Of a DNA stretch of 64,000 bases, positions 9,177-20,378 are shown piece by piece. The stretch comes from Candidatus Enterococcus willemsii. Its GTDB lineage: Bacteria > Bacillota > Bacilli > Lactobacillales > Enterococcaceae. The first letter of the stretch is position 1. Each line of letters opens with the position of its first letter. The notes below the pieces were generated by a model. It made no database searches, was not told where the DNA came from, and worked only from the letters and a program-made list of their open reading frames with translations. Location of the stretch: assembly GCF_009933335.1 (NCBI RefSeq), contig NZ_MAEL01000057.1:1-64000 (forward strand), written 5' to 3'. The translations under genes were made by a program, and so were the position numbers.

Positions 9177-9192
9177 CTGGAAAGGAGGAGCT

Positions 9193-10041
9193 ATGAAAAT
9201 TCGTCAAATACTTAATAATAATGTGGCTATCGTTAAAAGAGGTGGAATAGAAATTATCGTTATCTCAAAAGGGCTTAGTTTCAAATATAAAGTGGGACAA
9301 ATGATGAATGAAGCTGACATTGAAAAATCGTATATTTTAGATTCTTATGATAAGTTACAGCATTTTTCTTATTTATTATCTCAGTCAGACCCAGATGATA
9401 TTTTTTTGATTGATACGATTATATCGACAGCAGAAGCCGAATTAGGGATTCAAGCAAGTGATTACTTAAGTTTGACGTTGCTAGACCACTTAGAATTTCT
9501 TTTAGAGCGTGCGGAAAAAGGTCAATTTATTCAAAGCCCATTGATTTGGGATGTGAAACGATTTTATCCAGAATATTTGGCTGTTGGTTTGATGGCTATT
9601 CAAAAAATTAGTGAAGCTAAGCAGCTTGAATTACCTGAGGATGAAGCAGTTTCGATTGCATTGCATTTCGTCAATATGCAGGCAACCACTCACGCACAAG
9701 AAAAGTCAACTGTGCAAATGCGGGCGTTGGCAGATATGGTGTCTATTATTGAATTACATTTTAAAATTCATTTAGATGAAGAATCAACTAATTATATGCG
9801 TTTTATCACACATATCCAATATTTTATCGAACGCATTATCAATCATGAAATTATTGCGGATGAAATCGACTCGATTGTCTTATATCAGCAAGTAGGAAAG
9901 TTATACCCAGAAGCATTTAAAGTGGTACAAAAGTTAAAAATTTATATCAACAATCAATTTCAAGCAGACATGTCAATCAGCGAAGAAACATATCTAATGT
10001 TACATGTCAATCGCTTAACAAAACGTTTGGAGGAAAACTAA
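9193..10041 (+). CDS. licT: BglG/LicT-family transcription antiterminator
   Basis: A 282-aa RNA-binding antiterminator. The N-terminal CAT domain (KIRQILNNNVAIV ... SKGLSFKYKVGQ, about 1-55) binds the RAT in its own leader. Two PTS-regulation domains follow (about 65-170 and 175-280), with conserved His in LTLLDHLEFLLERA, SIALHFVNMQ and MRFITHIQYFIERI. The PTS phosphorylates these His residues to sense carbon state and beta-glucosides. Start ATG has GGAAAGGAGGAG. The transporter gene begins at the base after its stop, so it autoregulates the whole operon. Confidence 0.92.
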   Translation: MKIRQILNNNVAIVKRGGIEIIVISKGLSFKYKVGQMMNEADIEKSYILDSYDKLQHFSYLLSQSDPDDIFLIDTIISTAEAELGIQASDYLSLTLLDHLEFLLERAEKGQFIQSPLIWDVKRFYPEYLAVGLMAIQKISEAKQLELPEDEAVSIALHFVNMQATTHAQEKSTVQMRALADMVSIIELHFKIHLDEESTNYMRFITHIQYFIERIINHEIIADEIDSIVLYQQVGKLYPEAFKVVQKLKIYINNQFQADMSISEETYLMLHVNRLTKRLEEN

Positions 10042-13354
<3,313 letters not shown>

Positions 13355-13373
13355 TGCATAAGTAGTAAGTAAA

Positions 13374-13414
13374 ATAGAAAGACTCGACAGCAACAGGTTG
13401 TCGAGTCTTTCTAT
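13374..13414 (+). terminator. terminator of beta-glucoside operon
   Basis: A near-perfect 16-bp stem (ATAGAAAGACTCGACA with TGTCGAGTCTTTCTAT) with a short loop and a partly T-rich tail inside the right arm. It closes the antiterminator/PTS/glucosidase operon. Confidence 0.85.
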
Positions 13415-13492
13415 TTATGTATGCCTCTAATTAGACAGACATTCCAATTTACGTCATACTAAAGAAAAGGATAGATAAGTGAGGGAAGTGAA

Positions 13493-14164
13493 ATGAAAAT
13501 ATTTATTGTGGAAGACGATGCGGTGATTGCACGTAAGATTCAGCAACATCTCATCAAGTGGAATTTTGATGGCCAAATAGTTAAAGACTTCCAACAAGTA
13601 CTTTCTGAAATGGCTGCTTTTGACCCTCAGTTGATATTAATGGATATATCCCTGCCATTTTTTGATGGCTATTATTGGTGCAATGAAATTCGAAAGATTT
13701 CAAAAGTGCCGATTATCTTTATTTCTTCAGCAATGGATAATATGAATATATTGCGAGCAATTGAATTAGGAGCGGATGATTACATAACGAAACCATTTGA
13801 TTTAGAGATTTTAATGGCGAAAATCCAAGCAATTTTACGCCGAACGTATGATTTTGGTGATAGTGGGAATCTTTTGGAGCATCAAGGACTGATATTTAAT
13901 GCAAGTAATTTTACGATAACTTATCAAAATGAAACAATTGAGTTAACAAAAAACGAAGCAAAAATTTTTCAAAAGTTGATGGAAAACAAAGGGAAGATTG
14001 TTACGCGAAAGAAATTGATGCTCTTTCTTTGGGAATCAGAAAGTTATGTTGACGATAGTGTGCTCTATACAACAATAAATCGTTTACGGAAGAAGCTAAC
14101 AGATCTTGGTCTGCAAGGATTCATCGTAACGAAAAAGGGAGAAGGGTATCTGGTTGAAAGTTAA
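13493..14164 (+). CDS. BceR-like response regulator
   Basis: A 223-aa OmpR-type regulator. The receiver has EDD, phospho-Asp in LILMDISLPFFDG and Lys in DDYITKPFD. The winged helix ends with VTKKGEGYLV. The FFDGYYWCNEIR helix and pairing with a short kinase that lacks an outside domain are typical of BceR/GraR-type peptide-antibiotic detoxification systems. The kinase gene starts inside its last codons. It is expected to activate the bceAB-like genes downstream. Confidence 0.88.
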   Translation: MKIFIVEDDAVIARKIQQHLIKWNFDGQIVKDFQQVLSEMAAFDPQLILMDISLPFFDGYYWCNEIRKISKVPIIFISSAMDNMNILRAIELGADDYITKPFDLEILMAKIQAILRRTYDFGDSGNLLEHQGLIFNASNFTITYQNETIELTKNEAKIFQKLMENKGKIVTRKKLMLFLWESESYVDDSVLYTTINRLRKKLTDLGLQGFIVTKKGEGYLVES

Positions 14165-15152
14165 ATTGAGATTGTTTCAAAAATATCTTTTGAACCGTAA
14201 AATAGTGCTAAGTTTATTTCTTTTCTTTGCTTTAGTGAATTTAGTGGTTGGATATGTCTATCAATTACCAGTCGAGCGTGCGCTATTAAGTATAGCAATT
14301 AGTGGATTTGTCGTGCTGATTGTTGGTGCCATTGATTTTATTCGTTTTTATGAGAAACATCGCCTATTGACTCATTTGCGACAAAGAGTTGTGATTGGTT
14401 CCATGGAGTTACCAGAAACAAACCAGCTGATTGAAGAAGAGTATCAAAAAATTATTCAAGAAATGCAAGAAGAACTACTGAAGCTAGAAAATACGTTTGA
14501 ACAGTCCGAACAAGAAATTTTGGATTATTTTACTACCTGGGTGCATCAAATTAAAGTGCCGATTGCATCATTACATTTAATTCTGCAAACAGAAGATTCC
14601 GAACTTTCCGATGAAATCTCCGAGCAATTATTTCATATTGACCAATATGTTAATTTAATTTTGCAATATGTCCGTTTGGGTAGTTCTTCGACAGATTACG
14701 TTTTTCAAGAAACTTCTCTAGATGAGCTAGTTCGTGAAAATATCAAAAAGTACGCGCCATCCTTTATTCGGAAAAACTTAGCTTTGCATTATGAACCGAT
14801 AACGTTAACGGTATTGACTGATCCAAAATGGTTGAGTTTTGTCATCGATCAATTATTATCAAATGCAGTGAAATATACAAATCAAGGAGCAGTTTCTATT
14901 TATTTGGAGGATCAGCAGTTAGTCATTGAAGATACGGGAATTGGTATTTTACCCGAAGATTTACCGCGTATTGGTGAACGTAATTTTACTGGTTGTACTG
15001 GTCGGCAACAGAAAACCGCGACTGGCATTGGTTTGTATCTTTCAAAACAAATCATTGAAAAATTAGGTCATCGTATTTCTGTGTCTTCCGTTCCAAATAA
15101 AGGCACCAAAGTAATGATTCAGTTTTCAACCGAACAATTAAAGCTACTCTAA
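14154..15152 (+). CDS. BceS-like intramembrane-sensing histidine kinase
   Basis: A 332-aa kinase starting at TTG 14154 (GAAGGG at 14141-14146), overlapping the regulator gene by 11 nt. Two N-terminal helices (about 18-36 and 43-63) are joined by a very short loop. There is no HAMP domain. The phospho-acceptor region WVHQIKVPIASL and ATPase motifs QLLSNAVKYT and GIGLYLSKQIIEKLG follow. This is the form of intramembrane-sensing kinases that detect antimicrobial peptides through the BceB permease. The partner permease at 16029 looks intact, but its ATPase gene is interrupted. Confidence 0.9.
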   Translation: MKVKLRLFQKYLLNRKIVLSLFLFFALVNLVVGYVYQLPVERALLSIAISGFVVLIVGAIDFIRFYEKHRLLTHLRQRVVIGSMELPETNQLIEEEYQKIIQEMQEELLKLENTFEQSEQEILDYFTTWVHQIKVPIASLHLILQTEDSELSDEISEQLFHIDQYVNLILQYVRLGSSSTDYVFQETSLDELVRENIKKYAPSFIRKNLALHYEPITLTVLTDPKWLSFVIDQLLSNAVKYTNQGAVSIYLEDQQLVIEDTGIGILPEDLPRIGERNFTGCTGRQQKTATGIGLYLSKQIIEKLGHRISVSSVPNKGTKVMIQFSTEQLKLL

Positions 15153-15171
15153 CAAAATTGTTAGAAACAAA

Positions 15172-15215
15172 AGAGAAATGTCAGGTTAGATTATAGCTGG
15201 CAGGTTCTCTTTTTT
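15172..15215 (+). terminator. hairpin between kinase and bceA-like gene
   Basis: AGAGAA plus GTCAG pair with CTGGC plus TTCTCT around a small internal bulge, followed by TTTTTT. It looks like a terminator or attenuator splitting the two-component genes from the transporter genes, which would then need their own, probably BceR-driven, promoter. Confidence 0.6.
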
Positions 15216-15268
15216 GCTATCGTATAGATAAGAAATACGAGATGTATTTGGAAAGGGAGGAACACGAG

Positions 15269-16036
15269 ATGTCATTATTACAAGTGAAAAATTTAAAGAA
15301 AATCTATACAAATCGTTTTGGTGGAAATAAAGTGGCGGCATTGTCAGGTGTCAATTTCGATGTTCGTTCAGGAGAATACATTGCGATTATGGGTGAATCT
15401 GGATCAGGAAAAACAACATTGTTAAATATTCTTTCTGCATTAGACCGACCAACAAATGGTCAAGTCTTATTAAACAATCAAGATATTGTACAAATTTCTG
15501 AAAAGGAAATATCAAAATTCCGTAGAGAGAATTTAGGATTCGTCTTCCAAGACTTTAATTTGCTCGACACTTTTTCATTAAAAGACAATATCTTTCTGCC
15601 GCTTGTTTTATCAGGAAAAAAGTATGTACAAATGGAACGTAAATTAATGCCGATTGCTGAAAAATTGGGTATTCTGCCATTGCTTGATAAATTCCCTTAT
15701 GAAGTTTCTGGTGGACAAAAACAACGAGCGGCGGTAGCACGGGCCTTAATTGCGGAACCAGAATTAATTCTTGCTGATGAACCGACGGGAGCTCTTGATT
15801 CTAAATCGGCAGATGCTTTGTTAGAATTATTCAAGCAAATTAACGACGAAGGATAAACTATCTTAATGGTTACGCATAGTATTCAAGCCGCAAGTCACGC
15901 GAGTCGTATTTTATTCATTAAAGATGGCAAGGTTTTCCATGAGCTACACAAAGGACAAGCAAGTAACGATGAAATGTTCCAAAAAATATCACAAACCTTA
16001 TCGATGTTAAGTGCAGGTGATGAACGTTATGCATAA
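15269..16036 (+). pseudogene. BceA-like ABC ATPase interrupted by in-frame TAA
   Basis: The frame from ATG 15269 (AAAGGGAGG upstream) would encode a 255-aa ATPase of the BceA/LolD type: Walker A GESGSGKTTLLN, Q-loop FVFQDFNLLD, signature VSGGQKQRAAVARAL and Walker B ELILADEPTGALD. At codon 196 (15854-15856) it has TAA. The frame continues uninterrupted afterwards (TILMVTHSIQAASHASRILF ... SAGDERYA) to a second TAA at 16034. BceA proteins usually read EGQTILMVTHS here, so the stop replaces Gln and is one C-to-T change from CAA. The truncated product lacks the H-loop His and should not hydrolyse ATP normally. Confidence 0.88.
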
Positions 16037-18056
16037 TGGCTTTTATTTAAAAATGGCTGTACAAAATATTCGTAAAAACCAGCGACTGTATTTGCCATTT
16101 ATTATTTCCAGCATCGGAACGATTATGATGACATTTGTGATACAAGCTATCTCAAGCAACACTGGTTTAACCACGATTCCAGGTGGAAACAATCTACAAA
16201 CAATTCTTGGAATGGGCTATGTCATTCTCATTTTGTTTTCTGGGGTATTCCTCTTTTATATGAATAGCTTTTTAATGAAAAATCGAAAAAAAGAGTTTGG
16301 TATTTACAATATTTTAGGAATGGACAAGCGACACATTACTAAAATGCTGGCGTATGAAATGACGAGCATTTGGTTTATCAGTTTGTCATTGGGTGTTCTT
16401 GCAGGTATATTGTTGAACAAAGTAGCGATTTTATTGGTTCGTCGGATGTTGAACGCAGAAGTTGCCTTTGGGTTTGAACTTTCTGCAGAACCAATTGTTT
16501 GGACCGCTAGTTTTTTCACATTTATCTTTGTGGTAATTTTAGTGGCGAATATCTTCCAAATCCATTTGGCAAATCCGATCGAATTGTTACGAGGAAGTAA
16601 TGTGGGTGAGAAAGAGCCTAAGACCAAAATCATTTGGACAATCCTTGGCTTAGTATTGCTAGGAATTGGCTATTATTTAGCACTGACCATCCAATCACCA
16701 ATTATGGGAATGTCGCTAGTCTTTCTAGCTATCCTCCTGGTCATTTTCGCAACGTATCTATTGTTCACGACTGGAACAATTACTTGGTTGAAATTGCTAA
16801 AACGCAATAAAAACTATTACTATCAAACCAAGCATTTTATTCCAGTATCTGGCATGCTCTATCGCATGAAAAAGAATGCGGTCGGTTTAGCGAATATTTC
16901 TATTTTATCGGTGGGGGTTATCTTAATGCTCTCGATTGTCGCAGGATTGTATATTTCAACAAATAATTCTGTAGATTCTCAGTATCCAAGCGATGTCGTC
17001 TCTGAAGTATCATTGGAAGAATTCAATCAAACAAATGAACAGACTACTAAAGAACAGATTGCTTCAACGATTGAAAAGACAGAAGACGAAACTGGCATCC
17101 AGTCAGAAGGGCGTTTGTCCTATACGTATTTGAATTTTCCAGTTCTACGCAGCAAAGAAGGTTTTGAAATAAATGAGGAAGTTTATGCTGTTCAGTCTGA
17201 TGTCCAGCCCATTTTACTCAATATCATTGATCAAGGCAACTATGAACTAATCACTGGCAAAAAGCTGAATCTGAAAGAAAATCAAGTAGCGATACACGGA
17301 ACCATTGATCCATATAAAGGAAAAGAGTTAAACATCCAAGAATATACATTTGATGTTGTTCCTACCAAAGAAGTGATTGAAGAGTTCGTTATTGGTAGTG
17401 AAACCACGAATCAAGTACAAGAAAGTTACTACATTGTTGTGTCTAACAGTACGATACTCAACCAATTAGCAGATGCACAAAAAGAAATCTTAAATGATTT
17501 AGCAGCGAACATTGGTATCTTTACAGAGTTAGATTTACCAGGGGCAAACGCACAACAAGAAATCGATTTTTCTGAAAGATTGCGTAACAATTTCGAGGAA
17601 AATGAGTTAATCATTCGCTCAATGGATACGCGTGTGCAAGCAAATGGCAAAATCAGTGCCTTAAGAGGAGGCGTCTTATTCCTTGTGCTAACAATTGCTT
17701 TGTTATTGTTAATGATGACTGTGTTAATTATTTATTACAAGCAAATTTCCGAAGCTTATGATGGCAAAGAACGTTTCAATATTATGCAAAAGGTTGGCTT
17801 AAGCAACCAGGAAATCCGTCGAGCAATTCGTTCTCAAATTTTGAGCGTCTTTTTCTTACCTGTCTGCGTGACTGGACTACATGTTTTGGCAGTATTCCCA
17901 CTAATGAAAAAGGCGATGGTTTTAATCATGCTCAATCAAGTCAACTTATTTCCAATTAGCTTGCTCATTGCCTTCGTGATTTATTTACTTGTCTATCTAT
18001 TGGTTTATCGACTAACCGCACGAACCTATTATAAAATTGTCCAACAAAAAAATTAA
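16029..18056 (+). CDS. BceB-like ABC permease with large extracellular domain
   Basis: A permease of about 675 aa with the BceB layout: one N-terminal helix, a block of helices with an FtsX-like region (about 50-290), a large outside domain of about 200 residues (about 320-530) and the remaining helices at the C-terminus. This protein both exports or detaches peptide antibiotics from lipid II-cycle targets and signals to the BceS-type kinase. ATG 16029 has AGGTGA 8 nt upstream; ATG 16020 is an alternative. It overlaps the end of the interrupted ATPase frame. Loss of the ATPase may leave it idle. Confidence 0.87.
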   Translation: MHNGFYLKMAVQNIRKNQRLYLPFIISSIGTIMMTFVIQAISSNTGLTTIPGGNNLQTILGMGYVILILFSGVFLFYMNSFLMKNRKKEFGIYNILGMDKRHITKMLAYEMTSIWFISLSLGVLAGILLNKVAILLVRRMLNAEVAFGFELSAEPIVWTASFFTFIFVVILVANIFQIHLANPIELLRGSNVGEKEPKTKIIWTILGLVLLGIGYYLALTIQSPIMGMSLVFLAILLVIFATYLLFTTGTITWLKLLKRNKNYYYQTKHFIPVSGMLYRMKKNAVGLANISILSVGVILMLSIVAGLYISTNNSVDSQYPSDVVSEVSLEEFNQTNEQTTKEQIASTIEKTEDETGIQSEGRLSYTYLNFPVLRSKEGFEINEEVYAVQSDVQPILLNIIDQGNYELITGKKLNLKENQVAIHGTIDPYKGKELNIQEYTFDVVPTKEVIEEFVIGSETTNQVQESYYIVVSNSTILNQLADAQKEILNDLAANIGIFTELDLPGANAQQEIDFSERLRNNFEENELIIRSMDTRVQANGKISALRGGVLFLVLTIALLLLMMTVLIIYYKQISEAYDGKERFNIMQKVGLSNQEIRRAIRSQILSVFFLPVCVTGLHVLAVFPLMKKAMVLIMLNQVNLFPISLLIAFVIYLLVYLLVYRLTARTYYKIVQQKN

Positions 18057-18068
18057 GGAGTGAAGAAC

Positions 18069-18353
18069 ATGCCACTAACGATAGGAGATTTATTCATTGT
18101 ATTCGCCGCAGTCTTCGGAGGAATCGGACTTCAAATCTGGCAATCCACTAGAAAGCAGATTTGGTATGGACTACTTTTACCAGCGATTTCTATCGGTTAT
18201 TCGTTGTATTTAGTACCTAAAGTTTCCTTTTATGAAGAGTTAAACACACAATTTAAAATCGGAATGTATTTGCAACAAAACATGTTAACTATCGGATTGT
18301 TAATTATCTTTGGTATCTGCCAATGGCGTAGATATGCTAAGAAAAACCAATAA
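18069..18353 (+). CDS. small membrane protein downstream of bceB-like gene
   Basis: A 94-aa protein with about three predicted helices (IGDLFIVFAAVFGGIGLQIW, WYGLLLPAISIGYSLYLVP and MLTIGLLIIFGICQW) and a basic C-terminus. ATG 18069 follows AAGGAGTGAA; an in-frame GTG at 18060 lies inside that site. I do not recognise the family. It is 12 nt from the permease gene and probably cotranscribed, so an accessory role in the detoxification module is possible. Confidence 0.65.
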   Translation: MPLTIGDLFIVFAAVFGGIGLQIWQSTRKQIWYGLLLPAISIGYSLYLVPKVSFYEELNTQFKIGMYLQQNMLTIGLLIIFGICQWRRYAKKNQ

Positions 18354-18366
18354 GGACGTGAGATAG

Positions 18367-18606
18367 ATGGTCGTCGAAGAAGGGACACTTATCTGGTGGG
18401 AAGAAACGCAGCAGTATGTAAAAGCAACATCTAACTGTGAGATATTCATCCCATTAGAAGAAATTCATTTATCAGAAGTACGCAAAGAAGATCGTACCAA
18501 CCTACTACAAGCCATTTGGAGTAGACAAAAGGGTAGCGTCAGCCAACGTATTGGTTACTCGGAAAAACAAGATCAGGAAATAGCGAAAACGCTAGGAGTA
18601 TGGTAG
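18367..18606 (+). CDS. small soluble protein of unknown function
   Basis: A 79-aa protein rich in Trp, Glu and Arg (starts MVVEEGTLIWWEETQQYV), without membrane segments or a signal peptide. The start ATG has AAGGACGTGAG upstream. It is 13 nt after the small membrane protein and is the last gene before a shared terminator. No family recognised; the C-terminal half could be a short helical domain. Confidence 0.5.
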   Translation: MVVEEGTLIWWEETQQYVKATSNCEIFIPLEEIHLSEVRKEDRTNLLQAIWSRQKGSVSQRIGYSEKQDQEIAKTLGVW

Positions 18607-18638
18607 CAATAAAAAATTTGCTGAGTGTATCATGCAAA

Positions 18639-20117
18639 TTAGAAGTAGAAAAAACAGAGTAAATGACTCAATTTTTTGAGCCATTTACTCTGTTTTTTTG
18701 TTTCTACAATATTTTGCAGTGTTCGTTCGATGATGATTAAATCAGTGGGGGACAAAGTACTATGGATAACAAGTAATTGTTGAGTAATTGCAACGGGTTC
18801 TAAGTACTCAACAGTACTGATAATCAGAGCTGCTTCTGGTGGTGTTGATACAAATTCAAATTTATAATTTGTTAGCATTTGCATTAAACGAGAAGTTAAA
18901 TAATCTTGATGTAGTTGTCCAATATCAGAATAAATATAAACTTTGATACTGGGTTTTAAAAAGTCAAAATTCATTAGTTGAATAACTGTTAACAGGGAGA
19001 CTTGCCTAGTGTAAAACGAACTAGCAAACAAAGGTTGAATTTGGGTCAATTCTGTCCAGAATAATTCAAAGCGCTCCATTAATTCTGGAAATTGTAGACG
19101 TGTCTGATCTTCAGAAATCATTTTAACATTATCAAAAAATTCTTTATTAAAAGGAAACGTCTGAATGCTGAGCAATTGTTGGTTAACAGCTGTATAGATT
19201 TTTTTCTTCTCTTGTTCAGTCGTATGAAAAAAGTATGTTTCAAAACAAGTTACCCAGTCTTTTGCTGCATGTTCAAAAAAATAATAATTATGAAGGACAA
19301 GCTTATCTTTGTATTGAAAATCAAGTCGATTTGACAAATAGAGAAAATATAAATAAAACTCCCAATCAGAAGTATGCCAGTCTGTTAAAAATTGAGGTTT
19401 TTCTGGATATTCAAATTGGCGAACATAGCGTAAGACTTTTTCATGAGGATGAATCGTATTTTTAGAAGCGCCATTTTGAGTAATGAAAGTAAAAATAGCT
19501 AAACTTTGTAATACATTCTCAGAAAGTGGAATTTCAAGGTAACCAAAGATTTTTTTTGTCATAGAAAGGTAAGTGTTTTTATGAGTAATATGTGGCAATT
19601 GATCAATCATACGATGTGTAATGAATAAAAAAATATAACTAAAGCTACGAATCCGATATTCTTCGCCTTTCAAACGAATCTGATTGGACAAAGTAATATG
19701 CAATTCATATGGATTTAAAGATTGGTTAATTCTACGTATTCGTGCATAGAGCGCACTCCTAGAAATAAAATGTTTTTCTAAAAATGTATCGGTATCGATA
19801 GTTCTCTCTAAAAGGATAGTTCGTAGGAAAGTATAAATGAGGTCCTCAGTCACTAGATATTCAGTAATCCGTTGGGTTTTATTTCCATGTCGCTCAATTT
19901 TGATACCTCCGGAAACTTTAATTAAAATTTGTGCTTCATCTGGATGAAAAAGTTCTTGAAAAAGCTCTTTTAATTCTGTACAGGCTTGTTTGACGCTGTG
20001 AAAAGAAGGATATTCTAACAGTTCCTGGATTTCTTTGATAGATAGATAGTCTGTTGCGTTATCTAGGACTTCCAAAATATCTCTTTTTAACTTGATACTT
20101 TTGTGTAAACCAAACAT
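18639..20117 (-). CDS. Mga/EbpR-like regulator of the pilus locus
   Basis: A 492-aa transcription factor with N-terminal helix-turn-helix regions (about 15-65 and 85-130, e.g. YLSIKEIQELLEYPSFHSV and ISRSALYARIRRINQ), then PRD-like and EIIB-like C-terminal parts, as in the Mga/AtxA/EbpR group. Length matches EbpR. It is divergent from the pilin operon, the position EbpR holds in Enterococcus, so activation of the pilus operon is inferred. An oddity is that its final codons run through the terminator hairpin before the stop, giving the tail KWLKKLSHLLCFFYF. The gene could have lost an earlier stop, or the arrangement may simply be compact. Confidence 0.82.
   Translation of the reverse strand: MFGLHKSIKLKRDILEVLDNATDYLSIKEIQELLEYPSFHSVKQACTELKELFQELFHPDEAQILIKVSGGIKIERHGNKTQRITEYLVTEDLIYTFLRTILLERTIDTDTFLEKHFISRSALYARIRRINQSLNPYELHITLSNQIRLKGEEYRIRSFSYIFLFITHRMIDQLPHITHKNTYLSMTKKIFGYLEIPLSENVLQSLAIFTFITQNGASKNTIHPHEKVLRYVRQFEYPEKPQFLTDWHTSDWEFYLYFLYLSNRLDFQYKDKLVLHNYYFFEHAAKDWVTCFETYFFHTTEQEKKKIYTAVNQQLLSIQTFPFNKEFFDNVKMISEDQTRLQFPELMERFELFWTELTQIQPLFASSFYTRQVSLLTVIQLMNFDFLKPSIKVYIYSDIGQLHQDYLTSRLMQMLTNYKFEFVSTPPEAALIISTVEYLEPVAITQQLLVIHSTLSPTDLIIIERTLQNIVETKKQSKWLKKLSHLLCFFYF
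18651..18698. terminator. bidirectional terminator between bce module and pilus regulator
   Basis: A long hairpin, AAAACAGAGTAAATG-A-CTCAA with TTGAG-C-CATTTACTCTGTTTT, one internal mismatch, A-tract on the left and T-tract on the right. It can end transcription from both sides. The last residues of the minus-strand regulator are encoded within it. Confidence 0.85.
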
Positions 20118-20378
20118 TCATTTATCCCTCCCACTCAGTTATAACATTTTGAGTTATAAAATAACAAATAGAAAGTTTTATAAACAACGAATAATAAGTT
20201 GGAAATGAAAATTTATATTTTTCGTAGATTTATTTAAGATAAATAAGTCATCAAACAGCTGTTATTGCATTACTTTTAGTAAGTATGCAATTTATTTTTC
20301 ATTTTATGAAAAAAGAATATATGTTCATTCTATGTTTCATAAAATAACAATTAATTTTTTAGTGGAAGGAGAGTGTTT
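20118..20378. promoter_or_regulatory. divergent regulatory region of pilus operon
   Basis: A very AT-rich 261-bp gap between the regulator and the first pilin gene. It holds a dyad, ATTGCAT (20264-20270) and ATGCAAT (20285-20291) around an inner TACT/AGTA pair. It also has repeated GTTATAA-like words near 20138-20160 and an imperfect repeat CATTTTATGA / TGTTTCATAAA near 20300-20345. These are plausible binding sites for the Mga-like regulator. I cannot place a promoter with confidence. Confidence 0.4.
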
